This document shows positions 52,073 to 60,757 of a stretch of DNA of 64,000 nucleotides, one piece after another. This stretch comes from CAZSSM01 sp964609385. GTDB taxonomy: Bacteria > Planctomycetota > Planctomycetia > Isosphaerales > Isosphaeraceae. Position 1 is the stretch's first letter. Every line of letters starts with the position of its first letter. The DNA is taken from contig CAZSSM010000007.1 of the NCBI GenBank assembly GCA_964609385.1, positions 62,001 to 126,000 of the forward strand. The letters are read 5' to 3'. The position numbers and the translations under genes were made by a program. A model generated the notes under the pieces. The model saw only the letters and a program-made list of their open reading frames with translations. It was not told the origin of the DNA and made no database searches.

Positions 52073-52648
52073 ATGGCTCCCCGGTTCGGCCCCGTCTTCG
52101 CGCACGAGTCGATCGCCCGGACGCACCGATGGCAGGGCTGCGCTCTTCGCGCGGTCATCGTCGCTACCGTCCTCATTGCACTGGACCTGGTCTGGTTTTC
52201 CACACCATACACCCGTCGAGGGACAGACCTCCTGAGTTGGCAGATGGCCGACCTCGGTCGCGGGTCCACGAACTACGCCTTGCCAGCCCTGCTCGGATTG
52301 TCGGTCCCGGCGATCACCGACGGGGCGATCTGCGACGAGAAGGCGTGGGAGCACCTCGAAGTGCGCTTCGCCACCGACTCATCCGTCGTCGAGATCGTGC
52401 TGGGCGAGCGGGCTCCGCGACTGATCCCGGTCATGGGCCCGGCTACAGTATGGTGCTCGCCCTGTCGGCTTGAAGATGTAAGACGTATGAAGTTCTGCTG
52501 AGGACCGACGCCAACGGGATCCTCCGCTCCGTGCTGGCATGGCCACGGTCCGAGCCGGACCCTCCTGGGCTTCAACCGTTGGCTGGGCCGGATCGACGAC
52601 CCGTTCCGGCCGAAGGTGCCCCCCGCGACCGTCTCTCGAGATCGGTAA
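52073..52648 (+). pseudogene. Decayed copy of the double ABC-2 permease family
   Basis: A remnant of the family that follows. The first about 125 codons align with the start of the intact copies: PVFAHESIARTHRWQGCALR corresponds to PVFVYEWISRTRRWQGYALR, and later LSVPAITDGAICDEKAWEHL and VEIVLGERAPRLIPVMGP match the conserved block. A TGA follows at 52499-52501. After it, in the same frame, comes TLLGFNRWLGRIDDPF, which is the extreme C-terminus of the family (SFNRCLGRIDDPL), ending with TAA at 52646. About 500 codons of the middle are therefore missing. It keeps a ribosome-binding site (AAGGGG) but cannot make a normal protein. Confidence 0.8.
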
Positions 52649-52711
52649 CACAACAATCCGGCAAATCGGTTCGAGGTTCACGATACCGATCTCATCTGAG
52701 GAGACATCGCG

Positions 52712-54715
52712 ATGGCTTTGCGGTTCGGCCCAGGTCCGGTTTTCGTCTACGAGTGGATCTCCCGGACCCGTCGCTGGCAAGGGTATGCTCTCCGCGCGTT
52801 GGTCGTGTTCGGCGTCTTCGTGGCGATTGCCCTGGCCTGGTCCACCTCGACGGCGGCGAGCCAGCAGACCCTCCTGATCTCGCAGATCGCCGAGATCGGG
52901 CGTGGACTCTACATCGCCACAATCCTTAGCCTTTTGGCGGTGGTGGGCCTGTCGGCTCCGGCGGCGACGGCCGGAGCGATCTGCATCGACAAAGCGCGGG
53001 GCAACCTGGCCCTAGTTTTTGCTACCGATCTGTCCTCCGCCGAGGTGATCTTGGGCAAGCTCGCCACGCGCTTGATCCCGGTCCTGGGCACGGTCGCCTG
53101 CATCACGCCGGTCCTGGCCATCACCATCAGCTTCGGCGGGGTCGATCCCGAATTCGTCTTCGGCTCGTTATTAGTGGTCGCGACCTGCGCGGTTTTCGGC
53201 TGCTGCCTGGCTCTGGCCCTATCGGTCTGGGGTCGCAAGACGCATGAAGTCTTGATGGGGACCTATGCCTTCGGGATCCTCTACTTGCTGGCCGCGCCAA
53301 TCTGGTTCTCGATCTTCGGGGTCGGCGATGTCGGGTGGATCCTTTATCTGCTTAACCCAGTGATCTTAGTTATCCTGCCCGTCGAGCCGGGCAACGTTTA
53401 CGGGTGGTCGGGACTCCTGACCGACCTGATTTTCGTGGCGATCGGTCTGGGGGCATCGATCGCGCTGGTGGTGCTGTCGATCGTGAGCGTTCGGTCGGTG
53501 GCGATCGCGCATCTCTCCGAGAAGGCGCGGTCGCTCCGCCAGGGGAGGATTCGCCGGCTCGTCCGGAAGTTGGGTCGTGGGTTGGCGGCGATCCCCCGGT
53601 TCGTGTTCCTGGCCTGGGGTTTCCTCCCGACTCCGACATTGGACCGCAACCCAGTGCTCTGGCGCGAGCTGCATCGCAAGGCGCCCTCGCGTTGGACCAT
53701 GATCATCTGGGGCCTCTACATCGTGGTGGTCGGGACCTTGACCGCGTGGGCGATCGTCAGCATCCTCCAGCCGCGCGGACCGGGAAGGTTCTTCCGCTGG
53801 GGAGAGATCAATGGTCCGATCATCAATGGGCTGCAGATCTTCGCGGCGTTTCTGCTGTTGAGCGCGACGTCGGCGACGGGCTTGGCCGAGGAGCGTCAGC
53901 GAGGCAGCCTGGACGTGTTGATGGCGACCCCGTTGTCGACGGCGCGGATCGTCTGGGCCAAGTGGTGGGCCAGCTACCGAATCGTCCCGCTGCTGGCGAT
54001 CATGCCGGTTGTGCTGAGCCTCTTCCTGCGCAATTCCTCACGTGTCGTCGGACTGACTGCACAATGGACCGCTGTCCCGGTCCTGCTGCTGACCCTCATC
54101 GTCGGGATCGGCCTTGCGGTCGCCTGGCGGGTGGCTCCACGCTGGCGGCGCTCGATCCGAATCGGCCTGGGGCTGGGTGGCCTGGTCATCCTCGGGATGC
54201 TGGCGACGATCCTCCTCGAGTCGCCCGCCTCGGACGTGTTCATGGTGGCCTTGCTCGGCCCGATGATCCTGGCTTCCGGAGCGTCGCTGATCAGCCTGGG
54301 GTTGCTGATCGCCACCTGGTTGCCCCGACTCGGCGCGGCCTCCGCCCTCAGCGTCGCGCTCTACCTCCTCGGCAGCATCGCCTGGCCCATCCTCATGTTG
54401 ATTCTGTTCGAAAGCGATCCCCTCGGGCCTCTAGAGAATGCCGGCGAACAGCTTGCCTGCTGGAGCCCTTTTTTTGGTGTTCTGCTTCTATCAGCGAACG
54501 AAATATACGGATGGGAAGATCAGGCGTTCATTACGTTGGTTGGGGTGGTTCTCACGCATTGCCTCATTGCGGCGGTCCTTCTGGGCCTGATCTTACTGAG
54601 CTTCAACCGTTGCCTGGGGCGGATCGACGACCCGCTCCAGCGAGATTGGAGACGCGTCAGGGGTGACCGGTCTCCCCGTCCTGCGATCGTTTCGCATCAT
54701 GTCACAACATCCTGA
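52712..54715 (+). CDS. Double ABC-2-type permease paralog 1
   Basis: 667-residue polytopic membrane protein with about twelve helices. Two similar halves are visible. Half 1: GPVFVYEWISRTRRWQGYAL, then GAICIDKARGNLALVFATDL and SSAEVILGKL. Half 2: DRNPVLWRELHRKAPSRW, then GLAEERQRGSLDVLMATPLS and ARIVWAKWW. Each repeat has the ABC-2 permease pattern ER-x-G-x-L-x2-L-x-ATPLS-x5-GK that couples to an ATPase. A basic loop (about residues 255-295) joins them. The end is SFNRCLGRIDDPLQRDW. GAGGAG precedes the ATG. No ATP-binding gene is adjacent. Transport substrate unknown. The call as an ABC-2 relative comes from motif pattern. Confidence 0.75.
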   Translation: MALRFGPGPVFVYEWISRTRRWQGYALRALVVFGVFVAIALAWSTSTAASQQTLLISQIAEIGRGLYIATILSLLAVVGLSAPAATAGAICIDKARGNLALVFATDLSSAEVILGKLATRLIPVLGTVACITPVLAITISFGGVDPEFVFGSLLVVATCAVFGCCLALALSVWGRKTHEVLMGTYAFGILYLLAAPIWFSIFGVGDVGWILYLLNPVILVILPVEPGNVYGWSGLLTDLIFVAIGLGASIALVVLSIVSVRSVAIAHLSEKARSLRQGRIRRLVRKLGRGLAAIPRFVFLAWGFLPTPTLDRNPVLWRELHRKAPSRWTMIIWGLYIVVVGTLTAWAIVSILQPRGPGRFFRWGEINGPIINGLQIFAAFLLLSATSATGLAEERQRGSLDVLMATPLSTARIVWAKWWASYRIVPLLAIMPVVLSLFLRNSSRVVGLTAQWTAVPVLLLTLIVGIGLAVAWRVAPRWRRSIRIGLGLGGLVILGMLATILLESPASDVFMVALLGPMILASGASLISLGLLIATWLPRLGAASALSVALYLLGSIAWPILMLILFESDPLGPLENAGEQLACWSPFFGVLLLSANEIYGWEDQAFITLVGVVLTHCLIAAVLLGLILLSFNRCLGRIDDPLQRDWRRVRGDRSPRPAIVSHHVTTS

Positions 54716-54760
54716 TCATCATCGGTCACGCACCTTCGTGAGTTTTCAGGAAGTCTCATC

Positions 54761-56704
54761 ATGCCCATGCGCTTCGGTCTCGGTCCCGTCTTCACCTACG
54801 AATGGCTCGCCCGAACCCGTCGATGGCAGGGCTATGCTCTCCGCGTGTTGGTCGTCCTCATCCTCTTCTCGGCGATGGCCCTGGTGTGGACGTCCTGGAT
54901 GCCCGACGACGGCTCGACTCTGCTGATCTCACAGATGGCTCAGGTTGGGCAGACGTTCTATGCGACCACGATCTGTTGCCTGCTGTTGTTGCTGGGCCTG
55001 TCGGCTCCGGCGGCGACGGCCGGGGCGATCTGTACTGACAAGGCGCGGGGTAACCTGGCCCTGGTCTTCGCCACCGATCTGTCCTCTGCTGAGGTGATCT
55101 TGGGCAAGTTGGCCACGCGCCTAATCCCGGTCCTGGGCACGATCGCCTGTATTGTGCCGATCTTGGCGATCACTACCAGTTTTGGGGGCATCGACCCGGA
55201 GTTCCTCTTCGGAGCCTTCCTCGTCGTGCTCACCTGCGCGGTCTTCGGCTGCTGCCTGGCTTTGGCCCTGTCGGTTTGGGGACGCAAGACACATGAAGTG
55301 CTGATGGGGACCTATGCCTTCGGGATCCTCTATCTGCTGGCGGCGCCGATCTGGCTCGGGATCAGAGGTCTCGATTCGGTCGCCTGGACTCTCTTGCGAT
55401 TCAACCCGGCCATCTTGGTCCTCGTGCCTATGGAGCCCACTTTCCGGAGCACGATCGGCTTCGGGGGCTATTGGGCGTTTGCCGGCCTCGGCTTGGGCAT
55501 GTCGGTGTCATTGGTCCTGCTCTCGATCTGGAGTGTCCGGCGCGTGGCGATCGCGCATCTCTCCCAGGGCGTCAAACGCGAGAAGGGTCTCGTCCGGTTC
55601 GCCGGCGTGATGATGCGCGGGTTGGCTAAGATACCGCGACTCGTGATGAAAGCTTGGGGTTTCCTTCCGGTACCGACGTTGGACCGCAACCCGGTCCTCT
55701 GGCGTGAACTGCATCGCAAGGCACCGTCGCGATGGTCGATGGCGATCTGGGGGGCCTACATCCTGATCGTCGGCGGGTTCAGCATCCTGGTGATCGGCAG
55801 CTTCGTCCAGCCCTTCGAGCCGCTCCTCTCCTTCCCATCGTGGGGTGGGAATGTAGCGATGAATTTAAATATACTGCAGGTTTTCACAGCATTTCTGTTG
55901 CTGAGTGTCACGTCGGCGACGAGCCTAGCCGAGGAGCGTCAGCGCGGGAGCTTGGACGTGCTGTTGACCACGCCGTTGTCGACGGCCCGGATCGTCTGGG
56001 CCAAGTGGTGGTCGACGTTTCGGATCGTCCCGCTGTTGTCCCTCTCGCCGGTCTTGATCACTTTGGCGGCGGGGGCGTCTTCTCGAGACGGGGTCGGGAC
56101 GAAGATCATGATCGTCCCGACGTTCTACTTGATCATCCTCGTTGGAATCGGCCTCTCGATCGCTTGGCACGCCGCCCCGCGATGGCGACGATCGATCCGT
56201 CTGGGGCTGGCCTTGGGTGGCTCGGCCGTCCTCGTGATGCTCGTCTCGATCCTTGCCGGCGGTCCCGAGACGGAGATCTGGTCGACGTTTTTGATGGGAC
56301 TGATGATCTTCGCTTACGGGGCGGGCCTGACCAGCCTCGGTCTGATGATCGCCACCTGGACCCCACGGCTCGATCACGCCGCGGCCTTGAGTGTGGCGAG
56401 TTACCTCGTGATCGCGATCGTCTGGCCGACCGTAACGAGCCTCAACAGCGATTCTTGGAGTCAGCAACTCGTGTGGCTCAGCCCGCCACTCGGCGTCGGC
56501 CAGTTGGCCAGTGTGGCTCAGTATCATTACTACGGCGATTCTCCGTCGACAGCGTTTCTCCCGATCGTCCTTTTCGGTCTCGGGTCAGCCGTCTTGCTGG
56601 GCCTGACCCTGCTGAGCTTCAATCATTGTCTGGGCCGGATCGACGACCCGCTCCGACGTTTGGGCTCTCGGGACGTTCCACGCGTGCGGTCCGCAGCGGC
56701 CTGA
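54761..56704 (+). CDS. Double ABC-2-type permease paralog 2
   Basis: 647 residues, closest to the copy upstream: residues about 75-190 differ from it at few positions and the DNA is also similar there (from LSAPAATAGAICTDKARGNL through GRKTHEVLMGTYAFGILYLL). The second half has DRNPVLWRELHRKAPSRWSM and LAEERQRGSLDVLLTTPLST. The middle loop (SQGVKREKGLVRFAGVMMR) and the last membrane segments differ more. AGGAAG precedes the ATG. It follows paralog 1 by 45 bases and is probably cotranscribed. Role as for paralog 1; possible formation of heteromers with its neighbours is inference. Confidence 0.75.
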   Translation: MPMRFGLGPVFTYEWLARTRRWQGYALRVLVVLILFSAMALVWTSWMPDDGSTLLISQMAQVGQTFYATTICCLLLLLGLSAPAATAGAICTDKARGNLALVFATDLSSAEVILGKLATRLIPVLGTIACIVPILAITTSFGGIDPEFLFGAFLVVLTCAVFGCCLALALSVWGRKTHEVLMGTYAFGILYLLAAPIWLGIRGLDSVAWTLLRFNPAILVLVPMEPTFRSTIGFGGYWAFAGLGLGMSVSLVLLSIWSVRRVAIAHLSQGVKREKGLVRFAGVMMRGLAKIPRLVMKAWGFLPVPTLDRNPVLWRELHRKAPSRWSMAIWGAYILIVGGFSILVIGSFVQPFEPLLSFPSWGGNVAMNLNILQVFTAFLLLSVTSATSLAEERQRGSLDVLLTTPLSTARIVWAKWWSTFRIVPLLSLSPVLITLAAGASSRDGVGTKIMIVPTFYLIILVGIGLSIAWHAAPRWRRSIRLGLALGGSAVLVMLVSILAGGPETEIWSTFLMGLMIFAYGAGLTSLGLMIATWTPRLDHAAALSVASYLVIAIVWPTVTSLNSDSWSQQLVWLSPPLGVGQLASVAQYHYYGDSPSTAFLPIVLFGLGSAVLLGLTLLSFNHCLGRIDDPLRRLGSRDVPRVRSAAA

Positions 56705-56765
56705 TAGGGATCCGCTCTGATTTCTGATTCATAAGAACATCTGTGATCTATCGAGGAGCGATACG

Positions 56766-58763
56766 ATGGCCTTACGGTTCGGCCCCGGTCCGGTCTTCGC
56801 CTACGAATGGCGGACGCGTTCGCGGCGTTGGCAGGGCTACGCGATGCGCGTCTTCGTCGTCATTTGCCTGCTGGCGGCTTTGTTCTTGGGCTGGGACGCA
56901 GCCTCTCGGGAGCAGCCCCGCTTCGAGCGCGGAACGCTCCTGCTCGAAGACCTGACGCAGATCGGGTCGCGGTTCTACCTCGTGACGATCCTGACGCTCT
57001 TCGTGTTGGTGGCCCTCTCAGCGCCGGCGGCCACCGCCGGGGCGATCTGCAATGACAAGGTCCGGGGCAACCTCGCCTTGATCTTCACCACCGACCTCTC
57101 CGCCACCGAGGTCATCCTGGGGCGGCTGGCGACCCGGCTGATCCCGGTCCTGGGCACGGTCGCCTGCGCGACGCCGGTGTTGGCGATCGTCACCACTTTC
57201 GGCGGCGTTGATCCCAACCTGATGATCGGGGCGCTCCTCGCGGTGGCCACCTCGGCCATCTTCGGCTGTAGCCTGGCTCTGACCTTGTCGGTCTGGGGGC
57301 GAAAGACGCACGAGGTCCTGATGGCTACGTACACTATTGGGGTCCTGCTCCTGCTGGCGTGGCCGATCTGGACCAAGATCCAAGGGGTGGTCCCGGGGCC
57401 GGGACTGGTCGACCCGATCACCTATGGACTGACCGTGCTGAACCCGATCGTCATGCTGATTGCGCCGGTCGAATCGCTGCCGTTCGCCCGATCGCTCGGG
57501 CTCCAAGCTTATCTCACTTATTGCGGCATTGCTTTATTCGCCTCTCTGGGGTTGATCGTGCTCTCGATCCGGACCGTCCGAACGCGGGTCCTGGCGGATC
57601 TCGGATCGGTCAGGGCAACGAGCCCGCGCTCGCGTCGCGCCTTCTTCAAAGGATGGTTCGACTGGTTGGGTCGACGACACAACGCGATGGCTGGGGGGAT
57701 CACTGCACTCTTCAGCCTGGGTGGCCCGGTAAGCTTGGACCAAAACCCGGTGCTCTGGCGTGAGCGACACCACAAGGCTCCTTCGCATTGGGGTCGGGCC
57801 ATCTGGAGCCTCTACGCGGTGACGATCGTGGGGGCCTCGATCCTATCGATCCTGTTCGGCTCGCCCCACCAAGACATCCCAATGATCAACGCGATCCAGA
57901 TCCTCATAGGAATGTTACTGGTCTGTGTGACGTCGGCGACGAGCTTGGCCGAGGAGCGCCGACGCGGTAGCCTGGATGTCCTACTGACCACGCCGTTGCC
58001 GACCCGCGCGATCGTCTGGGCCAAATGGTGGTCCAACTACCGGATTGTCCCACTGCTGGCCATCGTCCCGGTTGGGGCGGCCTGCCTCGCCAAGGCGGGG
58101 CCGCTCATGTTCATCGGCCTGGCCCTGATCGTGATGAGCGCCCAACGGTTCGTCGGGCTCGTGCGATGGGCGGTCCGTCGATTGAAGTCCGAGCGACTGA
58201 AACGCTTGTTGACCGTCCTTGTGTTTCTCGCGATTTTGTTCATCTTGCTCAGGCCTCTTGAATTTTACTTCCAGGTCGGCTTGCTCGCCTTGATGATCCT
58301 GGCATTTGGCGCCTCGACGACCGGTCTCGGCCTGCTGTTGGCGACCGGGATCCGTCGGATGGGGATCGCTGCCGGGTCGGCCGTTGCGATCTACCTGATC
58401 GTGGCCGTCGCCTCGATCCCGATCGCCTTCACCTTGTTGGGTCGCAGCTCGGGGAACTTCGGCCCGCAAGTCGCATGCATCAGTCCCTTTTGGGGGACCG
58501 GGTCATTCACGGACGCGATCAAGCTCAATTGGGACCATCTGAGTCGATACGACGAGGAAGCGGTCTATGGAGCCTACTTCTCGATCACATTCCATCTCAT
58601 GATGGCTGTGGTTTTTTATGGCTGCACGTTATTGATTTTCAATCGATGCCTAGGTCGCGTCGACGACCCGATCTCATGGATCGACGCGCGGCTCTTCCGA
58701 TTCTCAGGCCGGTCGTCGAGTTTCCCCGTCCGGCCGGAGGCCCCCGTCGACCCGGTGGTTTGA
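56766..58763 (+). CDS. Double ABC-2-type permease paralog 3
   Basis: 665 residues. Half 1: GPVFAYEWRTRSRRWQGYAM, GAICNDKVRGNLALIFTTDL, ATEVILGRLATRL. Half 2: DQNPVLWRERHHKAPSHWGR, LAEERRRGSLDVLLTTPLPT, AIVWAKWWSNYR. It has a longer linker (VRATSPRSRRAFFKGWFDWL) and a lysine/arginine-rich insert within half 2 (RRLKSERLKRLL). It ends IFNRCLGRVDDPISWID. GAGGAG precedes the ATG with ideal spacing. The start lies about 60 bases after paralog 2. It is intermediate between paralogs 1/2 and 4 in sequence. Confidence 0.75.
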   Translation: MALRFGPGPVFAYEWRTRSRRWQGYAMRVFVVICLLAALFLGWDAASREQPRFERGTLLLEDLTQIGSRFYLVTILTLFVLVALSAPAATAGAICNDKVRGNLALIFTTDLSATEVILGRLATRLIPVLGTVACATPVLAIVTTFGGVDPNLMIGALLAVATSAIFGCSLALTLSVWGRKTHEVLMATYTIGVLLLLAWPIWTKIQGVVPGPGLVDPITYGLTVLNPIVMLIAPVESLPFARSLGLQAYLTYCGIALFASLGLIVLSIRTVRTRVLADLGSVRATSPRSRRAFFKGWFDWLGRRHNAMAGGITALFSLGGPVSLDQNPVLWRERHHKAPSHWGRAIWSLYAVTIVGASILSILFGSPHQDIPMINAIQILIGMLLVCVTSATSLAEERRRGSLDVLLTTPLPTRAIVWAKWWSNYRIVPLLAIVPVGAACLAKAGPLMFIGLALIVMSAQRFVGLVRWAVRRLKSERLKRLLTVLVFLAILFILLRPLEFYFQVGLLALMILAFGASTTGLGLLLATGIRRMGIAAGSAVAIYLIVAVASIPIAFTLLGRSSGNFGPQVACISPFWGTGSFTDAIKLNWDHLSRYDEEAVYGAYFSITFHLMMAVVFYGCTLLIFNRCLGRVDDPISWIDARLFRFSGRSSSFPVRPEAPVDPVV

Positions 58764-58854
58764 TCGACGACCTCTTGCAACCCCTGGAAGATGGACGCTC
58801 GTGGCCGCTATGATATCGACGGTTCAAGCACGCGTTCGTTCAGGAGGTGTCGTG

Positions 58855-60654
58855 ATGGCTCTGCGGATCGGGACGGGGCCGGTGTTTGCATATGAGTGGA
58901 TCGCCGCGACTCGGCGCTGGCAACTCTACGCGACTCGTTCGTTGATCGTCGTGATGATCTTCATCGGGTTGGCGATTGTCTGGTCGAACTCAGACATCAC
59001 CCAGGCGAGCGGGTTGCAGACTTTCGATCAGCAGGCCGAACTGGGCCAGCACTTCTACATGGTGATGATCTCGGTGCTGCTGGGCCTGATCGCCCTCTCG
59101 GCGCCCTCGGCGACGGCCGGGTCGATCTGCAACGATAAAGCGCGGGGCAACCTAGAGCTGCTCTTCGCCACCGATTTGTCTTCGTCGGAGATCGTGTTGG
59201 GCAAGCTGGCCTCGCGGCTGATCCCGGTCCTGGGAGTGATCGTCTGCGCCATGCCGGTCCTGGCGCTGGCCACGCTCTTCGGTGGGATCGATCCGGTGAC
59301 CCTGGCCGGCTCCATATTGGTCGTCGCCGCCACGGCGGTCCTGGCGTGTACCTTGGCGCTGACGCTCTCGGTCTGGGGCCGGAGGACCCATGAGGTGCTC
59401 CTGCTGACCTACATGCTGATCGTGCTCTGGTTGCTCGGCCCGATGGTTTGGAGCGTGATCCCGATGGGGATCGACCAGTTCCTCCAGGATCTCGGGTTCG
59501 ACGGCCTCGACTGGCTGTCGCGAACCAACCCGGTCCTGCTGGTGATCGCGCCGGTGGACACCAATCTGAGGGGCTACGACGGCTTGGTGAGCCATCTCGG
59601 GTTCGCCACCGGAGCGTTGATCACCGCGATGCTGTTGGCGGTCTTGGCCGTGGTCCGGGTCCGTCGGGTAGCTACGCGTCAGGCGTCGACCGGGGTTCGG
59701 GCGCGTCGGCCAAATTGGCTCGACGCCCTTCGCGCGGGGCTCGACTCGGTCGTGGCTTGGCTTTTCGATCGATTGCGGCGGTTGGGGATCCGGCTGCCTG
59801 GACCGAGCCTGGACAAGAACCCGGTCCTCTGGCGTGAGTGTCATCGTCGTCAACCGTCGCGCTGGACGATGCTGGCCTGGGGGATCTACCTCGTGGTCGT
59901 CCTGGGGTTCCTCATCACCGGGATCGTCGAGACGATCGGCGGATCGGCCTGGGGATCTGGGACTGGGGCGGTGGTCAACGGCGTCCAAGCGTTGGTCGGC
60001 CTCGGGTTGTTGACCATCACGGCGGCGACCGGCCTGTCCGAGGAGCGTCAGCGCGGGAGCCTCGACGTGTTGCTGGCCACGCCGTTGCCGACCCGTGCGA
60101 TCGTCCTGGCCAAGTGGTGGGCGACGTTCCGGGTCGTCCTGCGCCTGGCCGTCTTGACCGCCTTGATCGCGGTCTTCAGCGCGATCGAGTCGAACTACTA
60201 TGGGGCGATCCTCCTGATCGGTCTGCTGGTGCTCTCCTATGGTGCGGTAATCTCGAGTCTTGGCCTGCTGATCGCCACCGTGACCGAGAAGCTTGGCCGC
60301 GCTGTCGCCCTCAGCGCCGGGATCTACCTGACGATTGCCATCGGAATTCTCCCACTGGTGCTCTTCTTCGATTGGCGGCCAGGACTTGGCTCTTTCCTAA
60401 TTCTCTCGGCGAGCCCGTTCTGGGGCGTCGGAGCGTACACAGCTTTCATAGGTAATCCATTTAGTATTGATTTTGAGCGCATGTTTTCCTCAGTTAACAT
60501 TTTGATGTGCATCAACTTTGCATTGGCGTTCCTCCTACTGGCCTTTGTGTTGCGAATCTTCAATGGCCGGTTGGGGCGGGTCGATGCGCGGACGGCGCCG
60601 ATCGATCCGGTTCGTGTTGTCCGCGACCGTTCTACTGTCATAACAAATGCCTGA
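58855..60654 (+). CDS. Double ABC-2-type permease paralog 4
   Basis: 599 residues, the shortest of the array. Half 1: GPVFAYEWIAATRRWQLYAT, GSICNDKARGNLELLFATDL, SSEIVLGKLASRLIPVLG. Half 2: DKNPVLWRECHRRQPSRWTM, LSEERQRGSLDVLLATPLPT, AIVLAKWWATFR. Its repeats look most like plain ABC-2 permeases because ELLFATDLSS and DVLLATPLPT are both near the consensus. The ATG at 58855 has AGGAGG eight bases upstream; an in-frame start at 58801 does not match the other copies. It ends IFNGRLGRVDARTAPID and a strong terminator follows, marking the end of the array transcript. Confidence 0.77.
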   Translation: MALRIGTGPVFAYEWIAATRRWQLYATRSLIVVMIFIGLAIVWSNSDITQASGLQTFDQQAELGQHFYMVMISVLLGLIALSAPSATAGSICNDKARGNLELLFATDLSSSEIVLGKLASRLIPVLGVIVCAMPVLALATLFGGIDPVTLAGSILVVAATAVLACTLALTLSVWGRRTHEVLLLTYMLIVLWLLGPMVWSVIPMGIDQFLQDLGFDGLDWLSRTNPVLLVIAPVDTNLRGYDGLVSHLGFATGALITAMLLAVLAVVRVRRVATRQASTGVRARRPNWLDALRAGLDSVVAWLFDRLRRLGIRLPGPSLDKNPVLWRECHRRQPSRWTMLAWGIYLVVVLGFLITGIVETIGGSAWGSGTGAVVNGVQALVGLGLLTITAATGLSEERQRGSLDVLLATPLPTRAIVLAKWWATFRVVLRLAVLTALIAVFSAIESNYYGAILLIGLLVLSYGAVISSLGLLIATVTEKLGRAVALSAGIYLTIAIGILPLVLFFDWRPGLGSFLILSASPFWGVGAYTAFIGNPFSIDFERMFSSVNILMCINFALAFLLLAFVLRIFNGRLGRVDARTAPIDPVRVVRDRSTVITNA

Positions 60655-60673
60655 AATGAAGAAACACGTCTCC

Positions 60674-60722
60674 AACCCTCCCAGCGATCGCGACGTGGTG
60701 TCGGACACGGGAGGGTTTTTCG
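60674..60722 (+). terminator. Rho-independent terminator after the permease array
   Basis: AACCCTCCC at 60674-60682 pairs perfectly with GGGAGGGTT at 60709-60717 and a run of T follows. The 26-base loop contains a further GTGTC/GACAC stem. It lies 20 bases after the last paralog's stop and before the convergent aldo/keto reductase gene. The T tract is on the plus strand only. Confidence 0.85.
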
Positions 60723-60757
60723 ACGACGATCCTGGGTCCCAAGTCGTGGGAATAGGC

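Noticed and set aside
53404..54666. 420-codon plus-strand frame inside permease paralog 1
   Set aside because: It overlaps the real gene in another frame and is Arg/Asp/Gly/Pro-rich with no hydrophobic segments or motif.
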